A DNA stretch of 64,000 nt from contig VSDK01017489.1 of NCBI GenBank assembly GCA_009767595.1, positions 23,597 to 87,596 on the forward strand. Direction: 5' to 3'. The notes under the pieces are model-generated. The model was given only the letters and a program-made list of their open reading frames with translations, ran no database searches and was not told the DNA's origin. The position numbers and the translations under genes are program-made. The stretch comes from Symbiodinium kawagutii. Taxonomy: Eukaryota; Sar; Dinophyceae; Suessiales; Symbiodiniaceae. Of this stretch, positions 35,216-48,126 are shown piece after piece. Position 1 is the stretch's first letter, and every line of letters starts with the position of its first letter.

Positions 35216-35455
35216 TGATTGTTGGTGATGATTGTCGATGATTGTTGGTGATGATCGTTGGTGATGATTGGTGATTGTTGATGATTGTTACGGTTTGTGG
35301 TACAGTGATGATGATGCTTGGTTTTTGTTGGTGATGATTGTTGGTTTATTGTGATGGTTGGTGATTGTTGTCGATTAACATGTCAAAAAACCCAGGTTGT
35401 TTCACTTAGTGGTGATTGTTGGTGATGATTGTTGGTGATCATTGTTGTCGATGGT
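35216..35455 (+). repeat. GTTGGTGATGATT repeat region
   Basis: Irregular tandem repeats of GATTGTTGGTGATG over about 240 bp. Confidence 0.85.
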
Positions 35456-35948
35456 GTGGTATTGAAACTATAGTACATAATTACTGTTTGTATATAAGTA
35501 CATTATCAAGTATATTCGATCTTGTAAAGGCGTAACCAATTTATTGTAGGAAAATAGTGCATGCAAAAAGAGGAACAAACACATCTTGCCATTTTGCAGG
35601 GATTGGCAATTCCGATCGTTGACCACGTTTTGTAGGTGGTTTCACCCCTGCTTGGCGCCAGTTTGATCGAAGCATCATCAAGTGTTTGAGACACCTCTAG
35701 CATTTCACCATCATGAAGCATCATTATCTAGTTCAGTAAGTGACGGCATTGGCGAGTGGTTAACTCCTATTAGCCCTCATGACTCAACCATCACTGACTT
35801 CATAGGTGGCACCAATAGCGGTTCATGACTTCACCATCAACCATTGACTACGTTAATCAACCATCATCAACCATCACAAACAATCACAATTAACCATCAT
35901 GAAGATGATCATTCCTAGCTTTGGTTAACCGTTCATTAATTACCAAAC

Positions 35949-36056
35949 ATGGGATGTTTCTCGAAATAGGGGGACAACCAATTATCATCCTTTCTTAACC
36001 ATTTTTGGTAATAGACCAACCATAACTTGGGGGTACTCCTATTTTCAGAAACCACT
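35949..36056 (+). mobile_element. M1 foldback element
   Basis: TGGGATGTTTCTCGAAATAG to CTATTTTCAGAAACCACTA with GGTAATAGACCAACC inside. Confidence 0.7.
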
Positions 36057-36312
36057 ACGGACTTCAATGACTCCACCATGAACCGTGCATTAATTAATCA
36101 CAGCATGAACAATCACATCAACCATTCATTAACCATCAAACATCACCGACTTCAGGCATTACTATTCAAGAATTCATGCCAATTAATCATTCATTAGCCA
36201 TAATCACAATCAACCATTAAACATCAACCATCAAACTTCATTGTAACTGACCATTCATTGACCATCACAGCTCCTTCATCACTGACTTCGTCGGTTGGTT
36301 TACGCCTTCCCA

Positions 36313-36410
36313 GGCCGCGCTTTGACCCCTGCGTTGGGTCCATGCTTCGGAGACAGCGCACAGCGACACGGGGCACCCGCCTGCGAGTGCCTGGTGTCGC
36401 TGTGGTTGAT
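36313..36410 (+). CDS. Possible leader exon of the phosphatase gene
   Basis: GC-rich island after the acceptor-like CGCCTTCCCAG. One open frame gives a basic, Ser/Thr-containing peptide (SMLRRQRTATRGTRLRVPG) that resembles a transit peptide. A second frame is also open, so the frame and the donor (GTGCCTGG or GTGTCG) are not settled. Confidence 0.3.
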
Positions 36411-36781
36411 TCATGGGAGTCCTGGAGGCTGTGGTCCTCACCTGGAAGAGCAGTTGATCACCCCATTTCGTTGGGTAAAGCTGTGGTTAATTCATAGGCA
36501 ACTAACTGATTAATAGTGGTAATTGAAATTCACCTTGTGGCTATTTGATAAATAGTCAGTTGAGATTAGTAATTGCATAGAAAAGTAACTGATCAAGAGT
36601 GGTGAGTTGATCAATTGATCTTAATGGTGATTCCAACTATTGATTACTAGTATCATCAGTATGAATCAAAGTATATCACTATTAAAAGGTTGGGGTTAGT
36701 TCATTTGTTCATTAATAGTGGTTAGTTGATTAAATTCCTGACCTGGTCAATTGGTGGTTCATTAGTTCATTGGTGATTGAG

Positions 36782-36872
36782 CACCGCTGGGCCAACCATG
36801 GAGCCTTGCGCTGTTAACGACGCAGTTCCTGCTGCGTCCATCCCTGTGGCGTTTGCACTCATCAAGGAACAG
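36782..36872 (+). CDS. Possible leader exon of the phosphatase gene
   Basis: Open island with the donor-like CAG/GTCTATG at its end. The frame contains TMEPCAVNDAVPAAS then IPVAFALIKEQ and ends in phase 0, which fits the phase-0 start of the next island at 37124. It is not a recognised domain and would be part of a targeting or linker region. Confidence 0.4.
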
Positions 36873-36916
36873 GTCTATGTTATACAATACTAAAATTGTT
36901 ATACAGTTATACATGG

Positions 36917-36970
36917 TTCATGGAGTAATAAACTATGGGTTGATTAATTGGGAGGGTACCATTTTAACTG
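36917..36970 (+). mobile_element. M3 element, 5' half only
   Basis: GGAGTAATAAACTATGGGTTG, then GGGAGGGTACCATTTTAACT-like sequence; the right half is missing. Confidence 0.55.
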
Positions 36971-36972
36971 GA

Positions 36973-37092
36973 ACACCTATCCACTTATCGACCTATCCAC
37001 TTATCCATCTAACCATCTAACCATCCATCTAACCCCACCTATGCATCCAACCATCCATCCATCCATCCATCTAACCATCTAACCTCACCTAA
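36973..37092 (+). repeat. CCATCCATCTAAC repeats
   Basis: Pyrimidine-rich repeats of CCATCCATCTAACCATC immediately upstream of the exon at 37124; they may serve as its polypyrimidine region. Confidence 0.8.
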
Positions 37093-37123
37093 CCTTAGCT
37101 TCACATCCACCCCTCACCCCGAG

Positions 37124-37237
37124 GCGGCTCCCCCGCAGCACCACCTCGCAGCGCTTGCAACGGCTGCAACGCTGGGTTTGCTGCTGGCGGCGCAGCCACT
37201 GCTGGCAGCACCAGTGGCATGGCAGCGCAGCTGGCTG
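37124..37237 (+). CDS. Phosphatase exon: hydrophobic, cleavage-like leader segment
   Basis: 38 codons between CCCCGAG/GCGGCT and CTG/GTGCAT. The peptide has a hydrophobic stretch (LAALATAATLGLLLAAQPLL) followed by AAPVAW, like the end of a thylakoid-lumen or stop-transfer signal. It ends in phase 0 and joins directly to the exon at 37717 (ESPPEQLFSVGDLHGD). A short Ala-rich leader just before the first catalytic motif is usual for organellar phosphatases of this type. Confidence 0.55.
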
Positions 37238-40200
37238 GTGCATGGGGCTTAACAACCACAACCCTAGTGGTTAATGATGGTTAATGATGGTGAATGAAGG
37301 AACCATGGTTGGTAATGGTCAATGATGGTTAATAATGGTCAATGATGGTTCATGATGGTTGACAAAGGGTGATAATGGTTGATAATGGCTACAATGTGGG
37401 GTATACCATGCTATAACCATCTAGAACCAAACATAGCATGGGTATGATATTGCAAAAATGCCGAATATCCGTTCTAGTAAGGGCACGACCTTTTATGGGG
37501 GGTATTCCCTGTTTGCGAAAAAATCCATATCCTGGGAAACCTGAAACACTCAACCATCAATGAACCATTGGTTAACGATAGTTAGATAAGAATTAGTTAA
37601 CCAGTAGTTAACCATCAGTTTGCCATTAGCTATCCATTAGTTAACCATATCAAACAATCATTACCTGGCCGCTGATGCACCATTTTGGACCTCCGTCCTA
37701 TGCCCCTGCAACCCAGGAGAGCCCTCCGGAGCAGTTGTTTTCGGTGGGCGATCTGCATGGCGACGCAGTGAGCAGCAGGAGGATTCTCAAGTCCTTGGGA
37801 CTCATGGGTGATCAAGGAGCCTCGCAGCCTGAGGTGTGAGTCAGATCCATCATGCGGATCCAGGGATCCATAGACAATCATAGACAGAGGCATTCAGGTG
37901 CATTTTTTTTACACATACGCATACATAGGTATATATGTCTGTAGATATTTAAGTATATGTATGTATTATGTCAACCTATGTGCATGTAATACATATATAC
38001 ATACATGTTTGTGAATGCATTTGAACATTTGAGCACATGTGATTCCAGAGACTGAGCTTTTTCATGATCTATTCTTCACGAATCATTGGCATTCTTTGTC
38101 TGCTGGTAATTCCCTAAATGAGCAAACTGAGCACCAGCGATTGGCAACGCGGTCAGCTACCACTTCTATCTAAGTGGCTCGCAACCGCAGATCTTGGTCT
38201 CCAATCCCAATGGTGTACGTTACTTAATCTATCCGATGGCATGGCGACATGTCGTCTGATCCTGGGATTGTGCGAGCAGTGTGAATTATGATTCAACAAA
38301 AAGGCCATATCATGAGAGGCCTTGCATAGTTCAGTCGCATCATTTGCAGCACCTTTGCAATTTCTCTCCTCAAAGAGCTAGCGCTCCCCAGAAACTCGGA
38401 AGTGAAGTTTTCCCCATTTGTTGAGGAAGCCTCGTGGGTGTTCACAGGCATCAAATTGCATGGGTAGCATTGAGATATGGAAAGATCAAGAATGACACCA
38501 GGTTCTCTTGTCGGACAGTTGTTTAAAAGTTGACCTTTGGCACCTCAGTAGCCCTCTGCGAGGAGAATGGACGGGTGGTCGATCTATTCTCGTGCAGACT
38601 GGCGATATCACCGACCGCGGTGATGAATCGGGACAGATTTTCCAGGCGCTGTTTCGTTTGCAAGACTTTTGTCCGCACAGAACATGACCAGGTGTCAAAT
38701 GCCATCGGTTTCGTGAGCGCTGAATACAAAAGGATGAACAATTCTCATCCCCCCGATGCCACTAATCAGCAACACGAGAAAATTCACATATCATGACTGT
38801 AGGCAACAACTGTCATTGAATAGTAGGACCCGCACGAGGCATGGGGGGGAAGTTTCCGACTATATAGATGCCTATAGGAAAAACTTTTGTGCCTACAGGA
38901 TGCAGCGCAGCAAAATCATCAGCACGATAATGATTACTGGCTGTTAGGGTGTTGGGGGGCAGCGATTTGGAGCAGTTCAGGGTAACCAGTGCTACTCCTT
39001 AAAAGGGGAGCGAGTCCAAGCTACCAGGGATGTTCTAACCAAATATGGTAGATGAGTCATCCGATTGATGATTGATGATGGTTGAGTTTTTTCAATTTAG
39101 TAACTACAGGAATCATCAATCAGTTACCATGAATCATCAATTCCTCTCCAGTGATGTACTTCCCTTGTGAATTTATGATGATATGCACGATAAGCAATGA
39201 TCGACTTTGGACTATCAAGGAAAAATCCGATTCACCATCCCGTTGATCATCTCAACTTTACATTGATGAGCAACATTGATTGGGATGAAAACATTCCGTT
39301 GGTCATCATCGTCCCATTCGTCACATTTCTCATCACTGATCCCAGACTTTCACCATCCCAGGATGACGCAGTGCCCAGGATGAAGCTCCGGCATCTGGTG
39401 GGAAAGTCATTTTGCTACCTGGCTTTGCAACGAGCTCGCCCGCGCAGCCATGGTTGTTGTACTATCAACTTCCCTCTGGCCTCTGGTAAACTAGCTTGGC
39501 AATGGAAAACCACCATTCTTTAGAGGAAACCCTGGGTTTCCCAGGTATAAATGGTGGATTTTTCATTGCTAGGTTAGTTTTCCGAAGGATAAGCAAAAAG
39601 GTGGGTAGATGAACATGAAGGAACAAAGTTCACCATTTCAAGTCTGAGATCAGAGCCAAACCATCCGAAATTATATATTTAGGTGAACATCGCACCACAG
39701 ACCAGTTTGGCGATGTGAACAGCCAGGGGCACAGGGCCCTCAACAAACAGCATAATGGCTGAGAGATGGGTAGTTTGGGACCACACAATTTGGTGGCTAG
39801 TAGGTTTGAGCCATAGACATGTGGTCCGTTGAGGGTACTCTGGCATCGACACTAGCAGGAAAAATAAGCAGCCATCATCGCAAGTGCTGCTGGATGTTTC
39901 TTATTGTCATGCTTGCTGATCAACACTAGCAAGCTTTGTTGACACATCCTCTCAACGTGTCAGTTTCCTAGCTGAATTACCTGGAGTAGTTATGAGTGGC
40001 CCCATAGAAATATATGCTTCTTAGCTTCTTCATGTTTGGATCTCACCAATTTGTCAGAGGCAAGAGAGCTACCAGTGTATTTTTGAACGATGGGTTTCTC
40101 AGAGTAGCGGCATCCTCTTTGGCTTCGAAAAAGAGTGAAGTCAGCAATATACCACTGCGTACTTATGAAATGTGTAATCATATGTGCACAAATTGCACAA

Positions 40201-43200
40201 AATATATATATATATAGATATACACATGTTTTTACTGAACCATCAGCATATGGAGTACCTGTCATGGTAAGTGGTCCCATTCCGATCTTTCTTTGTTGCA
40301 CACCTGGCCCCTGGTCCACGTTCGCTAGTTATTCTGTTCCAATTATATAGCAATTGTGATTTCATTCGCATCTTTTGTTTTCCTTTGCTAGTTGGTGGTT
40401 TCAAACATTTTTTATTTTCCCCAACATTTGGGATTGGTTGGTTGATATGTTGATGAACTATTATTTTGGGAAGCTTGCAACTATATAACCACCAAAGTTT
40501 TCGTGGCGGCAGTACATTTCCAGAAGGCTCAAGAGGTTGATTAACTCACATGTTTAAACTCATACTTTTAGTTATAGCACTTTTTTGATTTTTTTTTCCT
40601 TATATATTTATAGCGCAACCAACCAGTTGTTGCACACTGCCAGCTGCTCAAGGCTGCAACTCACCCACCAACTGTCGGCCACAGTCGATTCCGCTGCTCA
40701 AGGCTCATGGGAAACCACGAGTTGATGAATCTGCAGGGTGACTTTCGCTACGCCACAGCTGCGGACACCGCCTCCATGGCGGACACCGCCAAGGGTCAAG
40801 GTGGAGCTGGAGTGAAGGGGTTGGGCGCTCTTCGGTTGTGAAATCTTAGATCAGTTGATAACAAGATTTAACGACTGAAGATGTTGTTAAACATCTTGGA
40901 TTAAAATCTTCTTCATATTCTTTTTTCACATTTCAGGTTTTCGTTGGAAACAGCCATAGCAATGATTTCGCAGCCAATGATTCGCCGCTCCATGTCTTGG
41001 ACCGCTTTTTTAGCCAAGTGGCAACAAGCGAAGGTCATTTCCTTGGGTAAACTAACCTGGCAATCGAAAAACAGCGTGTTCTATAGGGAAACCCGCTTGG
41101 AAACCACATATAAACCACGGATTCTCAAGCCAGCCATGTTATACCTGAGGGTACCCATTTCCAACGGATGGCAAGCCTCGGGACAGGTAGCTGGCAGGCG
41201 CAGCGCGCTCAGATCTTTTCGAAGAACGGATGGCTGGGCCGTGCGATCCGGGAGCTTGGGCTGGGTTCAGTGTCGACTGCTGTTGCTGTTGCTTTTGGTA
41301 GCAAGTGGTGGTGGTTGGTTGTGGTTGGTGATGGTTGATGGTTTAGTGGGTGTGTGGTTTTTCGGTTTGTTGTTGATCTTGGTGGTTGTTACTTCTTGCT
41401 GTGGTTCAGGCCGGGTTGTTGGTCCCTGTCATGTATGTTTGGTTGTTGCCTTTTGGCTGTTCACTCCTTTGTTGATGATTTTGTTGGGAATTGTCAACCT
41501 ACAAAATTCTGGGTAGGTTCCTATTTTGTCAACCAAATTTGGTTGGAAATTGTCAACCTCACCAGTAGTATGCGTTCTGCATCACCAGGAGTGTTCCTGG
41601 GCGGTTTAGCAGGTCAGTTCAGTTTTTGTTGCTTTGAGCTACTGATGCAGTAGATTGGTGAGGTGATTGCAAACCTGCGGGGTACATGGCGGGGACGTGA
41701 TCCAGCGGCGCAGTTCAAGGGTACGCCTGTCATTCTTTGAGAAGACCATGAGCTAATGATGTTTGATGATATTTAATTAATGATGTTTAATGATGGTTAA
41801 TTAATGATGTTTAATGATGGTTAATTAATGACGGTTAATGATGGTTAATAGCATGTTTAGTAATTAATAGTTAATGATCATTACTTGATACTATGGTTAG
41901 TGACGTTTAATGGTGGTTACGCGACCAATCAAGGGCTACCAAAGGCAGGAGTGGACACCCTGGATGGCTTCACCAAGTGCAGAGGTCGGCTGGTCAAACG
42001 GTGTCCGGATTGATGGCGCAAATCATCTGGCAGGTGGTTTCAAACATGCTTTATATTGGTTAATAATAGGGGATAATAGTCAACAATAGTGGTGAAACAG
42101 CTACTGGTTGGTGGTTTCAAACATTTTTATTATCCCTAGTAGTTATTGACAATTAGTTGGTTGACTAGTGTTTTTCATAGGGGTTGAAACCACCAGCCAG
42201 TCATGGTTAATGATCGGTATATCGTCGTGAATGATAGGTGGTAATCAGATCTACAAGTACTGACTATGTAGGATCACATGGGTATAGCCAATGGTGAGTG
42301 ATGATAAAACATCATCGAAGATGATCCCAAGGGCACTTGTTGACGGTCCATGACACGTGGTGCACCCAACTCACTGTCGAATGGTACATTCTACCACAAC
42401 GGCAGATCACCACATGTCCCCAGCAATGGTAGTTTCATCACATTGCTGCTCTGTTTTGGTAGTTGCAACTCCATTGTTGGCTGACAACTTGCGTCAACTG
42501 TCAGAAAGTTGATCACTGCGCTACAACTGCAATTACTGATGCTGAATCTTGCTGATACTTACTCATGGTTCGATCAACTCATGCTTGGTTTCCAACAACT
42601 GATGGTTCCAGTTGGTTCCTCATTTTGATGGCTAGAAGTGACGGTTAAACCACCAACCAGTTCCTACTGGTGGCAGCAGTGCCTATCCTCAGGAGCGGTT
42701 CCAGACAGTGGCAGGGGGGCGAAAGGTGCTCTTCGTGCATGCAGGCGTGCTGCCCATCTTCGGCCAGGAGAGGCGCGGATCTGTTGATGAGAAAGCAGCC
42801 GGTCGGTGGCAAAGGGTTGTCGACCTTTGAACGGGTCAATTCATGGGGAAATCTGATCCAGGTTGGAAACCCTCGTGTGAGGACACCTGTTCATGAATAA
42901 CTTGATACTTCTCTCGGTTTATCTCCTTGTGTGATACTCCTGTCATGGCATGATTTAATTTACCTATGTTTTTTGCACGTGTTAGGCACCAAGCGCTTGA
43001 TCTCCACGTTTCCTTGTGTAGGGTGGGAGGACGTGGAGTGGGGTGGGGTGATGTTAAAGTTCGAACGAACTTGCACACGCTGTTGCTGCTACCCTGACCA
43101 TTGGGTGGGCCAGGGTGGGATGGGGTGGGGTGATCTTGAGGTTCATGTGGTGGCAGAGTTTGGATAGTTACAAAGACTGGAGTGAGGGTGGCTTGAATCA

Positions 43201-46200
43201 TCGTGCATGCTGTTGTATGGTGGGACCTATCGACCAAGACTTCAAGATTGCCCAGGGCAAGTCAAAGTGAGATCAAACCTGTGAAACCCAAAAAGCATTG
43301 TGAAACGCATAGTGAAGTGCATTTCAACAGCAAAATTAAACCAGGTTGAATGCCAGCACGTGACCTTGTTTGAACCAGTATTTATAAGGAATTTCCTGCA
43401 ATTCTTGCTTCCCAAGAAAATTGCTGTGATTACTTTAGGAATGTGAAACCAGATGACCACAGGTCATCCAATCATCAAGCATGATCAACCATGGATTTTT
43501 ATAGGTTTTTGTAGAGATGCACAACCCCACAATGAACAGAACGAATCCTGGCAGAGGAAATTCAGTTCATGATTCAAGAAGTATTGCAAGCCCCGCCCGC
43601 ATATCATTCTATACACCTAAATGTAAATCAGTGTCATTGGGTACAACAAAAACTGTTGCGCGAAAGATGGTTATGTGATGTTATGTGCCCAAATCGCTGG
43701 TTATTTGGCACTGATGTAACGCCTTGCAGGCCTCATCACCATGGGAACCACCAGCACACAGGGATGGTGCCAAACCAATGCAGGACTCGGTGTCTGCGGG
43801 TCAACTGGAAAACAAAATTAATGGAGAGGTGAAACGTTTGCTGAAACCTGGCGCGAAAATCACTGGCCTGGGTTGGTGGGAGATATCTGCGTTGGACACC
43901 CTTGTTGGAGCCAAAAATTATCTCGGTTTCGTGTAGATTTTCGCAGCCATTTCTCGGAAATAAAGGCTCCCAAGTTTGCAACCACCATTCACCAGGCAAC
44001 AGTTTGCAGGGCGTTTATGAGCTGGTTTCTGCCGGAGATTTTACTGGAAACCATGGGAATCGGTACCAGAATCAACTCCAAACCTGGTAGTTTCTAGGCT
44101 CGGGATGGGTTGGGGATTGTGCATACCAATGGTCAATCATGACTAATTAGTGATCGTTTCATGAGGGCTGGTCATGGTGGTTTCTGTTTTCTCCCAGAGC
44201 GGATTGGTTCAACATTTCTGTGTGACTCTCTGAGCGCGCTGTCTTCGTGTTGGGATAGCAGTACGATGGATGCTGGTTGAATGGCAAGGGTTGATAGCGG
44301 AGGTTCCCAAGCACCTTTTTGTTTGGATTAGGCCTATTGATCCAAAATTTCGAAACAGTCAAAGGCTTCACGTCAGCCAAAGATGAGGTGCTGTCTGCAG
44401 GCATTCTTGGAGCGGGGGGGGCACTGCTCCAAGGAATCAAGATGCTGATAAGCTGCGAGAAGAAGAATCACCCTTGCTGCCGCTTGGAGAAGCTGCGAAG
44501 GAGCTGGGAGAAGTCACCTCCTGCGCCGAAAGCGAGCTGCCTCTGAAAGATGGAACTGGTGGAGAACTATGTGGTGGTTTCTCAAAATGGGGGTACCCCA
44601 AAATGGTTGGTTTATTACTATAAATGACTATTAATGGATGATTTAGGGGTACCCCTATTTTTGAGAAACAGCCATGTGTCGAACACATGTGCTTTCACTG
44701 TGATGTTAGATCCCATACGAACAAAGCACCAATGTTTGGGATCAATCACCGGCTATTCAGCTGGTAAAGTGGGGGGTCTAGAAAGCAACTTTTTCGTTGC
44801 GGCCGTGTACATTCCATACATCATAAACATCATGCATCAAGTATTGTTACTGTATCAGTTGTGTAGCCCATCCTCAATCACCCGCCAGATTTGATGGTAG
44901 TGATAGAATATCAAAATTGACCATCCCCCTAAGGAAATGATATTAGATGATCCAAATATTGAACATTGGGATGTCCTATCTGAGTCCTATCTACTCTCAG
45001 ATGATTATACCATTAGTATCATTAATATGGTGCTTTCTCAAAATAGGGGTGCCCCCAAATCATCCGGTTTCTTGATTTTTCATTGTCATGAACACCATGA
45101 ATTACAGTTGATCTATCCATTATCATTGCTAACAATCCCGTTGTTTACTAACCATTGTTAACCTGTGAACCATTGTTTTTCCCTACCATTGCTTATTACA
45201 GTTCGTATATTTCCTATTCTCCATTTGACTATTGGTGACCGTTGCTGACCATTTTTGACCACGAGTAAACCAGTCTATGAACCATTCATAGTAATGAACT
45301 CGTGGTTAATATTAACCATTCATACTTAACCATTCACAGTAATAAATCCATATATATATATATACATACAGATATAAAACCATCCAATACATTTGATATA
45401 TCCCATATTCATAACACTGCTTACAATGGCCTTGTTGATCACCATTGTCAACCACAAAGATTTTTCATCAATAGTAATAAACCAACCACAACTCCGGGGT
45501 TCCCAAGTCTAAGAAACCACCATATGGCTTAAGAAGCCATCCATTTTTGGGGGTTATCCGCTAACCATCAATTATCCATTGGCCGTTATCCATTACAACC
45601 ATTATCATTCATGTAATTATAACCATTGTTGCTCGCTAAATAATGATATCTCATTAGTTCATATAATAGATTAAAACCATTGATTTCATAAACATAGAAA
45701 TTCAGAATTCACCATCTTTATATCCATTATAATTACCGAATAATGTTGATATATCCATCCATTACAGTACAGTTGATCTATCCCTTTTTATTGCTAACAA
45801 TCCAGTTGTTCAATACCCATTATGAACTTGTGAACAATTGTAATTCCCCATGATTGCCTATTACAGTTGGTATATTCCCTATTCATTTGACTAATAACCA
45901 TTGTTAACCACTACTCAACCATTATTAAGCATCATTAATTAACCACTATTCACCACCATCAACCCTTATCAACCACTATTAACCACTATTAACCACTATT
46001 AACCACTATTCACCACCATCAACCCTTATTAACCATTATCAACCACTATTAACCACCATTAACCACTATTAACCACTATCAACCACTATTAACCATTCAT
46101 AAACCATGCATTTTTTGCGTTGCCAATGGCTTGAGCAACTCCCAGCACTCAGGGGCGACGATGGACCCTTCTGGACTCGTCAATTGGCCTTGGGCCCTGA

Positions 46201-48077
46201 AGGCCGCATTTGCAAGGCGATCTGCGGCCAACGGGGGGAGGTTGGTCGCGGTGGGCATTGTGCGAAGGGTTGGTAGCGGTTGGGGATGGGATGAATGACG
46301 ATCAATGATGATTAATGAGGGTTCATGATGATTAATTAATGATGAGTAGAGATGATTGAAGATGATTCATGATGGTGAACACTGACGGTTGATGATCATT
46401 TGGTATGATTAGTAAATAACCATCATTAACCATCAACCAGTCAATGATGATTGTTCTTAGTAGCGATAAATGATTAATGATGATCATTATGCACTAGTGT
46501 ATAATAATTATCATACCAGTATATATATATATATACATATTTGTATATATCAACAACGATTTTATGATAGGTACTTGTAGATGGTTATTGATGGTTAATC
46601 AATGATTATTTTATGACCGCTAATGATGGTGAAGTGTCATTAGTTATGGTTAATTCATTGTGATTGGTTGTGACAGTTGTGATGAATGACGGATAGTCCT
46701 TAATACTTCAAATAATGGTTACCAAGTTCTTTTAGAGTATCCAGTGATGACTGTTAACGGTGACCAATCACGGTGACGAACGACTGTAAATGCTGGCGTC
46801 GAACAGTCAATTGATGTTTGGTAATGGTTGCTAACGATCAACCCTAGGGATGAAAATTAATAACAGCCAACAATTAATGGTATTGGTCAATAGCGAATGT
46901 CCCAAACCAAGTGTTCAATGGAATATGGCTGTGGGTCAAAACCCCGTACCCCTGGTTCCCCATCATTGACCATTGTTTCCCCTTATTATTGTTGGTCATT
47001 ATCTCCCGTGAAATTGGTTGAGTAGTATTGGCCCATAGCCATATCCCTGACCACTCTGTTCATTTTCAGACCCGCCGGTTTTCATTTGACTCAAACGTGG
47101 GATGGGGGCGTGATGAAATCATGCCAAGGCATCCAAGTACTGGTTGGAGCGTCTAATGTAGCCAGGGGTCTTGAGGACAGGTGGCTTCTGACATTGGGGC
47201 TGGTGATTGCCTGGTAAGCAATTACCATTGACATCATTAGTCAGTCATCAATCATCATGAGCCATTACAGACCTATCATGAACCCTGACTTGGATGTGCA
47301 CCCGCGACTTTGGACCGGTTGTTGGCCAAGGTGATAGGGGTTACAGCCTGCTACCTTGCGGTTAGTTACCCTGGTTACATCCCAGGAACCTAACCCCCAA
47401 CTGCCAGGTTGTCACCCCGGGTCCCCTCCAGGAGGTATCGCAGACGTTGGAGGCTTTTCATACCACCCGCAACTGGGCAGGACGCTGCGGCCATGGTACT
47501 GCTGGATTTTTAGTGATGAATGGCTCATGGCTGATCATGTTTCACTAATGATTAAACCTGGTTGGTCCATTTGAACTTGAATGATGATGATTCGATGGCT
47601 ATTGGTGAACTGATATTGATTGTTCCTCCTGTTTAGCATCATATGCACAAAAATTGATGCTGATGCTTATTCATAGCTAAGTTTTAGCATGATTTGCATC
47701 ATTTTGGCACCATTTGCACCAATCATTAATAGTGATTAAACGAGTGTTTATTTGATGGATAGCTACTATTGGTAGCAATTGCAAATGGTGATGGTACTGT
47801 GAATCGTGGCTGATCCTAGGTGGGGATACGAAGTTGCATTTCACTGATAGAACGAAGTCTGACAGCCAACAACCAACTATGATCAACAACAATAAGAAGG
47901 GATCAACCAACAGTAATGAAGTGGGCCCTGGATTTTTAGCAACAGCCATATATGTTAATGGTTGTTGATGCTTAACGATCATTCTCGATGATAATGGGTA
48001 ATGATGATGGTTGATCATGATGGTTGACGATGATGGAGAATGATGATGGTTGACGATGATGGAGAATGATGATGGTA

Positions 48078-48126
<49 letters not shown>

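Larger units (their letters stand above)
34936..35216. repeat. Inverted M2 pieces around the leader exon and gap
   Basis: GCTTGACTGCTTGACCCAAC (34940 on) and GAGTTGGGTCAAGCAGTTAA (35132 on) are inverted copies of the M2 end; the candidate first exon and the N gap lie between them. Confidence 0.7.

Noticed and set aside
41650..42036. Islands reading IGEVIANLRGTWRGRD and AEVGWSNGVRIDGANHLA
   Set aside because: Possible extra exons in the phosphatase locus, but they lie between motifs that already join in phase, and the frame is ambiguous.
47271..47330. Segment reading TLDRLLAKV, attractive as the helix before GHT
   Set aside because: That frame has a stop just upstream and no acceptor after it, so it cannot be an exon as read.
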